DNA of 40,449 bases from JANXQG01 sp037147235. Its GTDB lineage: Bacteria; Planctomycetota; Planctomycetia; Pirellulales; Thermoguttaceae. Numbering within the stretch: position 1 is the first letter of the stretch; each line of letters starts with the position of its first letter. Below the pieces are notes generated by a model. The model ran no database searches and was not told the origin of the DNA. It saw only the letters and a list, made by a program, of their open reading frames with translations. The stretch lies in NCBI GenBank assembly GCA_037147235.1, contig JBAWVO010000023.1:1-40449 (forward strand), in the 5' to 3' direction. The translations under genes and the position numbers were made by a program. Shown here piece after piece: positions 33,256 through 40,449 of the stretch.

Positions 33256-35331
33256 TTAGCCTGCGCCTTCCGCCGCAAGGTCGCTCTGCGGAATGGCCTC
33301 GGGCAGAGAACGGGGTTTTGCCGTGTCACAAGTGCCCGGCACAATCATCGGGCTGGGCGAGTTCTTATCGAGAATTGCCTTCAATTCAAGATGGTCGATC
33401 GTCTCGAGAACGATGAGCCGCTGCGCCAGGGCTTCCAACGCCTGGCGGCGGGTATTCAGGATATGGCTGGCTTTACCCTGGGCCTCCGAGAGGATGTACT
33501 TGATTTCCTCGTCGATCTCGCGTGCCGTCTGCTCGCTGTGCGTGCGGTCGCCGGCCAGGTCATTTTGGGTAGCGAGGAAGATCGAGCGGCGGCTCTCGCG
33601 ATAGCTGGTTCGGCCCAAGCGGCTCATGCCGTAGTCCGTGACCATGCTGCGAGCGATTTCCGTGGCCCGCTCCAGGTCGTTCTGGGCACCCGTGGAGACG
33701 TCGCCGTAAATGATTTCTTCCGCCAGGGTGCCTGCCAAGGCAACTTGGATGCGGCTCTCCAGCTCGCTCTGAGTCAGCAGATAGCGATCGCCCTCAGGCC
33801 GCTGCATCATGTAGCCCAGTGCGGCTAGGCCGCGCGGAATGATCGAAACCTTATGCACGGGATCGGTGTTCGGCAGGCTGGCGGCAACGAGGGCATGGGC
33901 ACTTTCGTGATAGGCGATTCGCTGCTTCTCGTCGGCATGCATGACCCGTTGCCGTTTTTCCAGCCCCGTGGTAACGCGATCGACCCCTTCCGTGAATTCC
34001 TGCATGCTGACGGCCTTCTTGCCGGCCCGAGCCGCCAAGAGCGCAGCCTCGTTGACCAGATTGGCCAGGTCGGCACCGACAAATCCAGAGGTGATCCGGG
34101 CGACTTCCCGCAAATCGACCGAGCTATCAATGCGAATCTTCATGATGTGGACGTCGAGAATATCCTCGCGGCCACGGACGTCCGGCCGGTCGACCAATAC
34201 ATGGCGATCAAATCGCCCTGGGCGGAGCAGGGCTGGGTCGAGCGTTTCCGGCCGGTTGGTGGCGGCCATCACAATCACGCCGCTGTTGGAATTCACGCCG
34301 TCCATTTCGACCAAGAGCGCGTTGAGCGTTTGCTCGCGCTCGTCGTGACCGCCAACAACACTCGTGCCGCGAGTCTTGCCCAAGGCGTCAAGTTCGTCGA
34401 TGAAGACGATGCAAGGGGTTTTGGCCACCGCCTGCTGGAACATGTCTCGCACCCGCGCAGCACCGACGCCGACGAACATTTCGACGAAGTCCGATCCCGA
34501 GAGGCTGAAGAACGGCACCCCCGCCTCGCCGGCAACGGCTTTGCCCAGCAGCGTCTTGCCCGTGCCGGGCGGCCCGACGAGCAACACCCCCTTGGGAATG
34601 CGACCGCCAAGCACCTGGTACTTCTCGGGTTGCTTGAGAAAATCGACGACCTCGCGGAGTTCATCCACCGCTTCATCAATACCGGCGACTTCGTCAAAGG
34701 TCACCCCGATATCTTCTTGGGCCAACAACTTCCCGCGACTGCGGCCGAAGGCCATCGCCGAACTTGCCCCCCCCAGTCGCCGCAAGAGCAGGAGCGAAAT
34801 GACCATAACGCCTGCGATAAGCCCAATCAGCATGAGATAGCTTCGCCACGGACTGGGCGTCGATCCCCCCTGAAAGTCGTTAAAACCGTTGGCGGAAAGT
34901 CGACTGAGCAATAAGCCGTTGTCTTGATCCAGCCCGTAACGCGAACAAGTAAACGGCACATCCTTTTTGGCTGCCGCGCGCAAGTTTTCCGGATCGAGTA
35001 TTTCCCGCGTGACTTTCCCGGTGATTTCGCTCGGTCCCACGTGGAGATCGCTCAGATTTGAATAGCGAACCGTCAACTCCGTGCCATTCCCGGATTCATG
35101 GACTTTGATCGAGGGATCCTCATTCGTTTTGGACGGAGCACCTTTCTCAATAAACTCTTGTAGGTGACCGAACTTGATGACCACCTGGGAACCATACGGA
35201 AGAAAAAGTGCGGCAAGTCCCAAGCAGACAATCACCGCAATGATCAGAAGGCTGAAATTGTTATTAGCGGGAGCTTTTCGGCCGTCGGGTGATTTCGAGG
35301 GCTTGGCGGGGCGAGGTGGAATCGAATCCAT
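33256..35331 (-). CDS. ftsH: ATP-dependent zinc metalloprotease FtsH
   Basis: This 691-residue inner-membrane AAA protease has two membrane segments (about 26-44 and 164-183) around a periplasmic domain of about 120 residues. Walker A is GPPGTGKT (253-260) and Walker B is IVFIDEL (308-314). The second region of homology is NRPETLDPALLRPGRFDRH, and the zinc motif is HESAH (475-479), a variant of the usual HEAGH that keeps both histidines and the glutamate. It degrades misfolded and short-lived membrane proteins. The ATG at 35331 is preferred over an in-frame TTG at 35346. A G8 run (34767-34774) codes the Gly-Gly just after the second membrane segment. It lies between pseudopilin cassettes 2 and 3. 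Confidence 0.95.
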   Translation of the reverse strand: MDSIPPRPAKPSKSPDGRKAPANNNFSLLIIAVIVCLGLAALFLPYGSQVVIKFGHLQEFIEKGAPSKTNEDPSIKVHESGNGTELTVRYSNLSDLHVGPSEITGKVTREILDPENLRAAAKKDVPFTCSRYGLDQDNGLLLSRLSANGFNDFQGGSTPSPWRSYLMLIGLIAGVMVISLLLLRRLGGASSAMAFGRSRGKLLAQEDIGVTFDEVAGIDEAVDELREVVDFLKQPEKYQVLGGRIPKGVLLVGPPGTGKTLLGKAVAGEAGVPFFSLSGSDFVEMFVGVGAARVRDMFQQAVAKTPCIVFIDELDALGKTRGTSVVGGHDEREQTLNALLVEMDGVNSNSGVIVMAATNRPETLDPALLRPGRFDRHVLVDRPDVRGREDILDVHIMKIRIDSSVDLREVARITSGFVGADLANLVNEAALLAARAGKKAVSMQEFTEGVDRVTTGLEKRQRVMHADEKQRIAYHESAHALVAASLPNTDPVHKVSIIPRGLAALGYMMQRPEGDRYLLTQSELESRIQVALAGTLAEEIIYGDVSTGAQNDLERATEIARSMVTDYGMSRLGRTSYRESRRSIFLATQNDLAGDRTHSEQTAREIDEEIKYILSEAQGKASHILNTRRQALEALAQRLIVLETIDHLELKAILDKNSPSPMIVPGTCDTAKPRSLPEAIPQSDLAAEGAG

Positions 35332-35378
35332 GCATGGGTTTCCCAAGAAAATAAGTTTCTGTCCAACACCCTATTTTC

Positions 35379-35488
35379 GGCTCTCCGCCAAGTTTGTGGT
35401 GCGGGCGTCTCGCCTGCCTAGTCCAACCACAACATCTTGGGCGGCGGGACGCCCGCACCACAATTATTCGCAAACATGGCGGAGAGCC
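35379..35488. repeat. Palindrome family 1, copy 3
   Basis: It is bounded by GGCTCTCCGCC and GGCGGAGAGCC, in the same orientation as the 28907 copy. It fills the gap between the ftsH start and the stop of the type A pseudopilin gene on the same strand. Confidence 0.85.
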
Positions 35489-35511
35489 CTATTTTCTTTG
35501 ATCGTTCGGCA

Positions 35512-36543
35512 TCACTGCGTCCGCAGGGGATCCCGGGTCGGCACCCAGGGCTGGTTGTCGAGGAACGGATTGAGCGCGTCCGTATTGCTGCGCGAGTCAA
35601 CGCTGCCATCAAAGAACAACACGTTCATGGTCCCCACATGCCGGAAACGGCTATAGCCCCAACCGCCCCAGTATTCGGGCGAGCTGCTCCCCGCAATGTC
35701 ACCCGTGGAGGACTTGTCGGCGGGTTGGTCCGCCTTGGTAGGCTTGAGAACATTCGCTACGAGCTTGCTATACTCGACGAGTAGGATGCGACCGCCGTCC
35801 CCGTTCAAAAAGTAGTTGGCCCGGTTATTCATGCCATAGCTACAGGGATCGCCCCCCGCGAAGAACCATTCCTGTGGCTGATAAAACGGTTTGCAGGATT
35901 TGCCATTGACATCGATGACCACCTGGTTGTTGCCGTCGTACAGCGTGTACCCAGTGTAACCGTGACCATTGGTCCAGGCATACTTGCCCGTCCTCACTCC
36001 CTGGCTGTTGTAGTCGATAAGAATACAAATATCTGCAAAATCATCGTTCCCCGGCTGGTCGTCGGCCGCAATCACGTAGGCTAGCGGGCTATTCCAAGTT
36101 CCTATTCGTCCCGCCCAAGTTGAATCCTGCGGGAGGAATCCGGACTTTTTCGCGTTCGGTCCTTCGCAAAGGGGGACTTTGAAGTCCACCCCCCCCTTCC
36201 TCTCCTCATCCACCGTGAAATAATAGTCGGAGGGTTCCCCGCCGGAAGTTTTCTTTTCCCTGTCGTCCGGGCAAACATACATGGTGCGGTTGTTTTCCAA
36301 GTAGCCGGCAAGTGTGTCCGTCCAAAATCTTGGGTCGAGCGTAGCTGCGCTACCGCCGTTGGCCGCCATAAAGGAGTGGAAGGCGGTGCCGATCTGCTTC
36401 AGATTATTTTTGCACTGGACATTTCTCGCCGACTCGCGTGCCGCCTGCACGGCCGGCAAGAGCAGGCTGACCAAGACCCCAATGATGGTGATAACCACCA
36501 GCAATTCAATCAACGTAAAACCACGAAAATTGCGAACTTTCAT
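35512..36543 (-). CDS. DUF1559 pseudopilin, type A, cassette 3
   Basis: This 343-residue protein has a classical leader MKVRNFRG, cleaved before FTLIELLVV (Gly8/Phe9), with Glu at +5. It shares the type A blocks MYVCPDDREKK, FAGGDPCSYGMNNRANYFLN and an H-x9-DG variant RHVGTMNVLFFDGSV. It is clearly diverged from the two plus-strand copies and uses Gly in place of Ala before the cleavage site. A G8 run (36189-36196 on the plus strand as C8) codes KGGV. GGAGGG precedes the ATG. It is the last gene of an inverted B-HEAT-A group, following the HEAT gene by 71 bases. Confidence 0.9.
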   Translation of the reverse strand: MKVRNFRGFTLIELLVVITIIGVLVSLLLPAVQAARESARNVQCKNNLKQIGTAFHSFMAANGGSAATLDPRFWTDTLAGYLENNRTMYVCPDDREKKTSGGEPSDYYFTVDEERKGGVDFKVPLCEGPNAKKSGFLPQDSTWAGRIGTWNSPLAYVIAADDQPGNDDFADICILIDYNSQGVRTGKYAWTNGHGYTGYTLYDGNNQVVIDVNGKSCKPFYQPQEWFFAGGDPCSYGMNNRANYFLNGDGGRILLVEYSKLVANVLKPTKADQPADKSSTGDIAGSSSPEYWGGWGYSRFRHVGTMNVLFFDGSVDSRSNTDALNPFLDNQPWVPTRDPLRTQ

Positions 36544-36614
36544 GAATTGGCCCTCCGTACCCGGAACACTCTGTATTAGGTTTGAATTAACTCAACAACA
36601 GGCTGAACTAGCCG

Positions 36615-37163
36615 TCAGAACTTTGCATCTTTCTCTGCAAGGCGTTTTTGCCAAACCTTAAGTTTTGAAGCAGAAAATATTTTCCACATTTCACGGATTC
36701 TTACGGTAGCTGCTTTGCGTTTCTCGGGGGGGGCGTTGGGATTGAAGCTCGGCAGCACGCCCATGAGTTTAAGTAGCGTATTGGCCGCCATGCTGCTAAC
36801 CGGCAGCGACGGGTCATCCATTAGGTCCAGCATGGTCGGCACGCACTCGTAATCCCAGAGGGTGGCAAATCCGTGCATGCAGGCAATTCGCACCTCGGGA
36901 TTTTTGCTTTCCTCGAAGACGCTTTTCAGATAGGGCTGGGCCTCGTTTCGCGTGCCTGTGTAGGGAAGGCTCGCCGCACGCATCTGAAGCTTAACGGCAA
37001 CCTGCCGCTGCTTTTCAGGGCTATCGGCATTCAGAGCCTGTCGCGCAAGCTCCGCCGGAGATTCCATCTTGGGCGTTTGCCCGCGCTGCCACCGCCAGAC
37101 CAAAGCCGCAGCGAGCAAAACCACCAACAGACCGACCAAGAGAGGTAAACGCTTGTTTGCCAT
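36615..37163 (-). CDS. Membrane-anchored HEAT-like repeat protein, cassette 3
   Basis: This 182-residue protein has an N-terminal membrane segment (about 7-25, PLLVGLLVVLLAAALVW). Helical repeats follow, with EVRIACMHGFATLWDYECVP and MLDLMDDPSLPVSS lining up with EVRVACIQSL...WDYRSMP and LMDDPS of the other two copies. The overall similarity is much lower than between copies 1 and 2, so this is an older split. A C8 run (36726-36733, seen as G8 on the plus strand) codes Ala-Pro-Pro near residue 144. GGAG precedes the ATG. Its conservation beside pseudopilins in all three groups suggests a linked function, which is not known. Confidence 0.75.
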   Translation of the reverse strand: MANKRLPLLVGLLVVLLAAALVWRWQRGQTPKMESPAELARQALNADSPEKQRQVAVKLQMRAASLPYTGTRNEAQPYLKSVFEESKNPEVRIACMHGFATLWDYECVPTMLDLMDDPSLPVSSMAANTLLKLMGVLPSFNPNAPPEKRKAATVRIREMWKIFSASKLKVWQKRLAEKDAKF

Positions 37164-37297
37164 CCGTCCAAACTCCGTTAGAAAAACAACTCTAAGCTTG
37201 GCAATTATTTAGATTAGAAGAGTTTATAGGAACAATGCAAACTCCACTATACAGGAATTCCCGCTGTTAAGCAAGCCCCAGGGCTTTTTTATTGATC

Positions 37298-37397
37298 TTC
37301 CGGTTAGGTGCAGAAGTAGGGTGGGGAGAGTGAAACGAGCCCCTGCGCTCTCCCCACCCTACAATTATTCGCGTTCCGCACCTGGAACCGGAAGAGC
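37298..37397. mobile_element. Palindrome family 2, full copy 2, with flanking direct repeats
   Basis: The outer arms are TTCCGGTTAGGTGC and GCACCTGGAACCGGAA. The core (37316-37362) starts GTAGGGTGGGGAGAG and ends CTCTCCCCACCCTAC. CTTTTTTATTGATC is present on both sides (37284-37297 and 37398-37411), as expected for a target-site duplication. The right copy contains the stop codon of the type B gene. The remaining bases up to 37163 hold the presumed promoter of the HEAT gene. Confidence 0.7.
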
Positions 37398-37402
37398 CTT
37401 TT

Positions 37403-38254
37403 TTATTGATCGACGCTGACCTTTTCGCCGTGGCCATCCAAAAACGTCTTGACCACTTTGCCTGGATGGGCGGAACTCAGGGTGCCAAAGGTCAAGGAGT
37501 CCAAAGCGGTTGCCAGAGGGATTAATGGTGGCACGTCGGTCCACTTCCCCGCTCGCGGGAGGGGTGTCATTCCGTCGCCCGTGCGCTCTCCGATCATGAT
37601 GGTCGTGGCCAAATCGGTGCGCTTTGAAAGAAGCGGCGGTGTGGGCGGAGGCACGACCAGCTTACCAGTCTCGTCCACATAACTCACGAAGACGCTGCCG
37701 TTAATGCGGTAGCTCAAAAGTGCCTGGACGTTTGGCGACGTGGGGTCAATTAAAAAGGGATCATTGGGGCAAATTACAATGTTCAGACGCATCTTCGGGA
37801 CGTTGGCCACAAGAGCACTATCCTTGCTGCGAATCGTATCCCACATATCGCCGCGTTCCAAGTAAGGGAAAAGTGCCGCGACCCAGCTATACGAAAAATC
37901 CACAGGGGGGGTTCCGCGGGAACCTTTGTTTAGAACGCCGGGGAGACGTCTCTTGGCATCTTCGTACATGATGATCGCCCTGCCGATCTGCATCTGATTG
38001 TTCATGCAGGTGGTCTGCCGGCTATCCTCCCGAATCATGTTCACCGCCGGAAGGAGGATTGCCAGCAAGATTCCGATAATCGTGATAACGACGAGGAGTT
38101 CGACGAGGGTAAAGCCGCGGGGGGGGCGGCAGTAGGGGGTGGAAATTGAGAATTGAAAATTGAGAATTGAAAATTGGGAATGACGGAAAAGGCCGCGTTC
38201 GGCCGGTTTTTTGCGCGTCCTGCGTAATTTGCGATTTACAATCTCTCGTTCCAT
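37403..38254 (-). CDS. DUF1559-like pseudopilin, type B, with long leader, cassette 3
   Basis: This 283-residue protein has the prepilin motif RGFTLVELLVV with predicted cleavage at Gly47/Phe48, so the leader is 47 residues in place of 8-16. The start is well supported by AAGGAGGAG before the ATG at 38254. Part of the leader (SQFSILNFQFSI) is encoded by a 14-bp repeat. The body has AKRRLPGVLNKG, LFPYLERGDMWD, CPNDPFLIDP and a terminal H-x9-DG (HPGKVVKTFLDGHG), a reduced type B form. Eight C residues on the coding strand directly precede the cleavage-site codons. It is first in the B-HEAT-A group and divergent from 38500. Confidence 0.85.
   Translation of the reverse strand: MEREIVNRKLRRTRKKPAERGLFRHSQFSILNFQFSISTPYCRPPRGFTLVELLVVITIIGILLAILLPAVNMIREDSRQTTCMNNQMQIGRAIIMYEDAKRRLPGVLNKGSRGTPPVDFSYSWVAALFPYLERGDMWDTIRSKDSALVANVPKMRLNIVICPNDPFLIDPTSPNVQALLSYRINGSVFVSYVDETGKLVVPPPTPPLLSKRTDLATTIMIGERTGDGMTPLPRAGKWTDVPPLIPLATALDSLTFGTLSSAHPGKVVKTFLDGHGEKVSVDQ
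38143..38181 (-). repeat. 14-bp AT-rich tandem repeat inside pseudopilin leader
   Basis: On the plus strand ATTGAGAATTGAAA occurs twice in a row, followed by a partial third unit (ATTGGGAAT). The unit is not a multiple of three, so the two copies are read in different frames. It is AT-rich in a GC-rich gene. Confidence 0.8.
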
Positions 38255-38499
38255 GGCTCACTCCTCCTTTTTCAGGCGAAATCCCCTGCCCTGAAGTCTA
38301 TTGTCGTAGAAAACGTGAAAGAATTCCAGTCCCATAAAAAAATTTAGAGAAACACTGGATTTTTTGGCAAGAATCTGAGACAATACCAGAGGGCAAGGGG
38401 TGTGGCTGACGCAGGGCTTGCAAAGTTGCCGCGGGTTGTCAAGTTGCACGCTGCGGGCTTGTTGGTCTTTGGGGATCAGAAGGTCGAAGGAGTCTAATC
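38255..38499. promoter_or_regulatory. Divergent promoter region of two pseudopilin genes
   Basis: This 245-bp gap lies between two divergent type B pseudopilin genes, so both promoters should be here. AT-rich runs occur at 38334-38365. No repeat family or exact promoter boxes could be assigned with confidence. Ribosome-binding sites are clear on both sides (AAGGAGGAG for the minus gene, GAAGGAG for the plus gene). Confidence 0.5.
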
Positions 38500-39438
38500 A
38501 TGGAACGACAGAAGAGAAAGCTTCGAGTTGGACGGGTTCGCCCGGCTTTTACGCTGGTCGAGTTGTTGGTGGTCATCACCATCCTCGGCATGCTGATGGC
38601 ATTGCTGATGCCGGTAATTTCCGCAGCGCGGGAAGCGGCCCGGCGGACCCAATGCACCAACAATCAAAGGCAATTGGGCATCGCCATGCTACAGTACGAA
38701 GGTTCGCGCAAGTCGTTTCCCGGCTGGCGGAATACGGTAACCAACCAAACGGTCTCGTGGGCAACCATGTTACTGCCGAATTTGGACCGCAATGATCTGT
38801 GGGGCAAGTTTAAGGCAGGCAACTTCCAAGGCACCACAACTTCGGTCAATGCCGGCCCGAGGACTTTGAAATTGCTGATCTGCCCCAGCGACCCTCCCGA
38901 GAGCGATGCCGGAGGCTCCAGTGCCTACATTGCCAACGGGCTGGTCGTGCGAGATCCGCTGGCGAATCCAGCGCTGTCGCCGCTAACCTTGGATTATATC
39001 TCCGGTGCGGACGGTATCTCAAATACCCTCATGCTGGGCGAAAACACCCGCACGCTTCCCGCCGAAGCCCAAGCAGGCGCGACGGTAAAGGCCCACAACT
39101 GGTTCTTCCTTACCGATACTGATGTTAATCCCCAGATCGCGCAGACCTTTGGCGTCAAATTAACTGCAACGGACTATTCTTCGGGCCTAAAGACTTTTAC
39201 CGAGCCCTATGGCACTGAGATGGGCAAGTATAACAACAAAATGACCGCGAACATCAATTCTGCCCACAGTGGCGGAGCGGTCGTGACCTTCTGCGACGGA
39301 CACACCTGGTTCCTGCGAGATGACGTTGGGGTGAATTTTTCCACCGGCAGCAGCACGGTTACGGTTTATCAAATCCTAGTGACTCCTGATGGCAGCAAGC
39401 TCGGCGGCGAGCTTCCGGCCGATGAAGGCCAGTGGTAA
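38500..39438 (+). CDS. DUF1559 pseudopilin, type B, solo copy
   Basis: This 312-residue protein begins MERQKRKLRVGRVRPA, cleaved before FTLVELLVV (Ala16/Phe17), with Glu21 at +5. It shares YEGSRKSFPGWRN, LPNLDRNDLW, CPSDPPESD, ISGADGISNTLMLGENT and the H-x9-DG motif HSGGAVVTFCDGH with the type B genes of cassettes 1 and 2, and is more like them than like its divergent neighbour at 38254. It has no HEAT or type A partner on the same strand. GAAGGAG lies eight bases before the ATG. It converges on the TPR gene across a 190-bp gap with no recognised feature. Confidence 0.9.
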   Translation: MERQKRKLRVGRVRPAFTLVELLVVITILGMLMALLMPVISAAREAARRTQCTNNQRQLGIAMLQYEGSRKSFPGWRNTVTNQTVSWATMLLPNLDRNDLWGKFKAGNFQGTTTSVNAGPRTLKLLICPSDPPESDAGGSSAYIANGLVVRDPLANPALSPLTLDYISGADGISNTLMLGENTRTLPAEAQAGATVKAHNWFFLTDTDVNPQIAQTFGVKLTATDYSSGLKTFTEPYGTEMGKYNNKMTANINSAHSGGAVVTFCDGHTWFLRDDVGVNFSTGSSTVTVYQILVTPDGSKLGGELPADEGQW

Positions 39439-39628
39439 TAAGATCCCGTGGCATTTGCCTTTCCCGGTCCGAGCGGGGGCCGGGGCGATGCATTGTTGGG
39501 GCTTGCGAAGAAAGGCACGTCATCCCAAGGGATGAGTGTGCATCAAGCGTGAAAATGCAAGCGAACTCGGTGCTGCCAAGCGTATGCCACCCAAGAAAGA
39601 GCGTCGTTCGTGCCAACGGTGCTGGCGC

Positions 39629-40312
39629 TCACTTTCTTTTTGGCTCTCTGCAAGGCTTGCTGTCTTTATAGAGGCTAAGATTCTTCCGGTAGTCTTCCTT
39701 GTCGGCGTCCTTCGTTGCCATCTCTAATGCTTTCTGTTGAAACTCCACGGCCTTGTTAAACATTCCAACTTCGGCATAAGCGGCGGCGAGGGTGTCGAGA
39801 TAGTCTGCCTCTTTCCACTGCGATAGTTTGCAAGCCCATAGAGCATTCTCGACTGCTCGCTTTCCGTTACGAAGACAGTCATGGGAACTTGTTGCCAGAA
39901 TCCATGCCAGGCTGTTGCGCGGCCCCGCCTCCTCGGGATCGAGACGAATGGACTTGGTATAGTCGGCCAGTGCCTTGACAAAGTCACCTTTCTTTTCATA
40001 AGCATCACCTCGATTGTCATACGCCTCAGCGAGTTGCGGGTCCAGCCGGATGGCCTCGTTACAGTCGGCAATTGCCTTATCAACGTCGTCTTTCTCCAGA
40101 TAAGCAAGCCCCCGGTCGGAGTAGGCCTCCGCATAACAGGGCTTGAGCCGAATGGCCTCGGTAAAAGCAAGGATTGCACCGTCGAAGTCCTTACTGTCCA
40201 GACACGAAATGCCCCGTTCGTAGGCTTCCGTTGCCCCATCGGCACTTACCGCAACATTCAGCAGAAACGAGATTCCAATCCAGGCTGCCGCCCATAATTT
40301 CCATGTGTTCAT
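39629..40312 (-). CDS. Secreted TPR protein
   Basis: This 227-residue protein has a signal peptide (about 1-24, ending AVSA). Three clear TPR units follow at about 29-62, 63-96 and 97-130 (AYERGISCLDSKDFDGAILA, AYSDRGLAYLEKDDVDKAIA, AYDNRGDAYEKKGDFVKALA). A degenerate pair comes next, with LDTLAAAYAEVGMFNKAVEF. Such proteins act as protein-binding scaffolds outside the cytoplasm; the partner is unknown. GGGAGAAA precedes the ATG. The last residues are basic (CREPKRK). It is the last gene before the truncated repeat at the window end. Confidence 0.85.
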   Translation of the reverse strand: MNTWKLWAAAWIGISFLLNVAVSADGATEAYERGISCLDSKDFDGAILAFTEAIRLKPCYAEAYSDRGLAYLEKDDVDKAIADCNEAIRLDPQLAEAYDNRGDAYEKKGDFVKALADYTKSIRLDPEEAGPRNSLAWILATSSHDCLRNGKRAVENALWACKLSQWKEADYLDTLAAAYAEVGMFNKAVEFQQKALEMATKDADKEDYRKNLSLYKDSKPCREPKRK

Positions 40313-40394
40313 TGCATTTCTCCCTATTTAGGTGAATTTTCCTTGACCCCACAATCATACCCTTGCCACTTTTCTTCCACCAGATGAATAAACT

Positions 40395-40449
40395 GGCCTT
40401 GATCATAACCTTGCCAACTGCTGTCACTGCTAGCTCGACGTAGGGTGCG
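40395..40449. repeat. Palindrome family 3 element, cut by the window end
   Basis: GGCCTTGATCATAACCTTGC, continuing through CAACTGCTGTCACTGCTAGC to CGTAGGGTGCG, matches the left arm and the beginning of the core of the 22007 element. The rest lies outside the window. Confidence 0.75.

Noticed and set aside
33853..34914. 353-residue plus-strand frame opposite ftsH
   Set aside because: Antisense shadow of a fully motif-supported FtsH.
37272..37290. Intrinsic terminator on the plus strand (AAGCCC-CA-GGGCTT then T6)
   Set aside because: The shape is right, but no plus-strand gene lies upstream, so a terminator role is not supported.

Overview
The window looks like a chromosomal segment from a planctomycete, probably a Pirellulales-type lineage. 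The evidence is seven DUF1559-type pseudopilins (prepilin leader plus a C-terminal H-x9-DG motif), a split glycine dehydrogenase (gcvPB), a membrane-anchored squalene-cyclase-repeat protein, a DcaP-like porin, many secreted proteins, and intergenic gaps crowded with palindromic repeats. No tRNA, rRNA, CRISPR array or intact transposase was seen.

Layout. 1-330 holds a possible group II intron 3' remnant. 515-2754 carries gcvPB overlapping a LipM/LplA-type octanoyl/lipoyl transferase, so glycine cleavage is next to the enzyme type that lipoylates its H protein. 3070-4018 carries an FHA protein and a small unknown protein. 4050-10050, on the minus strand, encodes glycerate 2-kinase, a GH95-like secreted glycosidase and a DUF4965/glutaminase-A-like secreted protein. 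10254-14980, minus strand, is a YhaN/YhaO (SbcC/SbcD-like) pair with a 4-bp overlap. Then come a porin, a ThuA-like protein, a choloylglycine-hydrolase-family Ntn hydrolase, a SnoaL-like/TPR pair, a housekeeping-type sigma-70, a squalene-cyclase-repeat membrane protein and a Nudix hydrolase.

27100-39438 is the most distinctive part. A three-gene cassette (short membrane-anchored HEAT-like protein, type A pseudopilin, type B pseudopilin) occurs twice in tandem on the plus strand (26988-30062 and 30397-33251). It occurs a third time, diverged and inverted, as B-HEAT-A (38254 down to 35512). A solo type B gene (38500-39438) is divergent from this third group. An ftsH gene lies between the second and third cassettes. 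The tandem copies show near-identical 5' and 3' blocks around diverged middles. Palindromic elements sit in both intercistronic gaps of copy 1 and in neither gap of copy 2. Eight-base G or C runs cluster in ftsH and the third cassette. A TPR protein and a truncated palindromic element end the window.

Intergenic DNA. At least four palindrome families recur. Some look modular, with outer arms around an exchangeable core that begins GTAGGGTG and ends CACCCTAC. Two full copies are flanked by perfect 12- and 14-bp direct repeats that resemble target-site duplications. Arms also occur alone and appear to supply the ribosome-binding site of gcvPB and the stop codon of the glycerate kinase gene. All functional calls come from reading motifs by eye; no database search was run.
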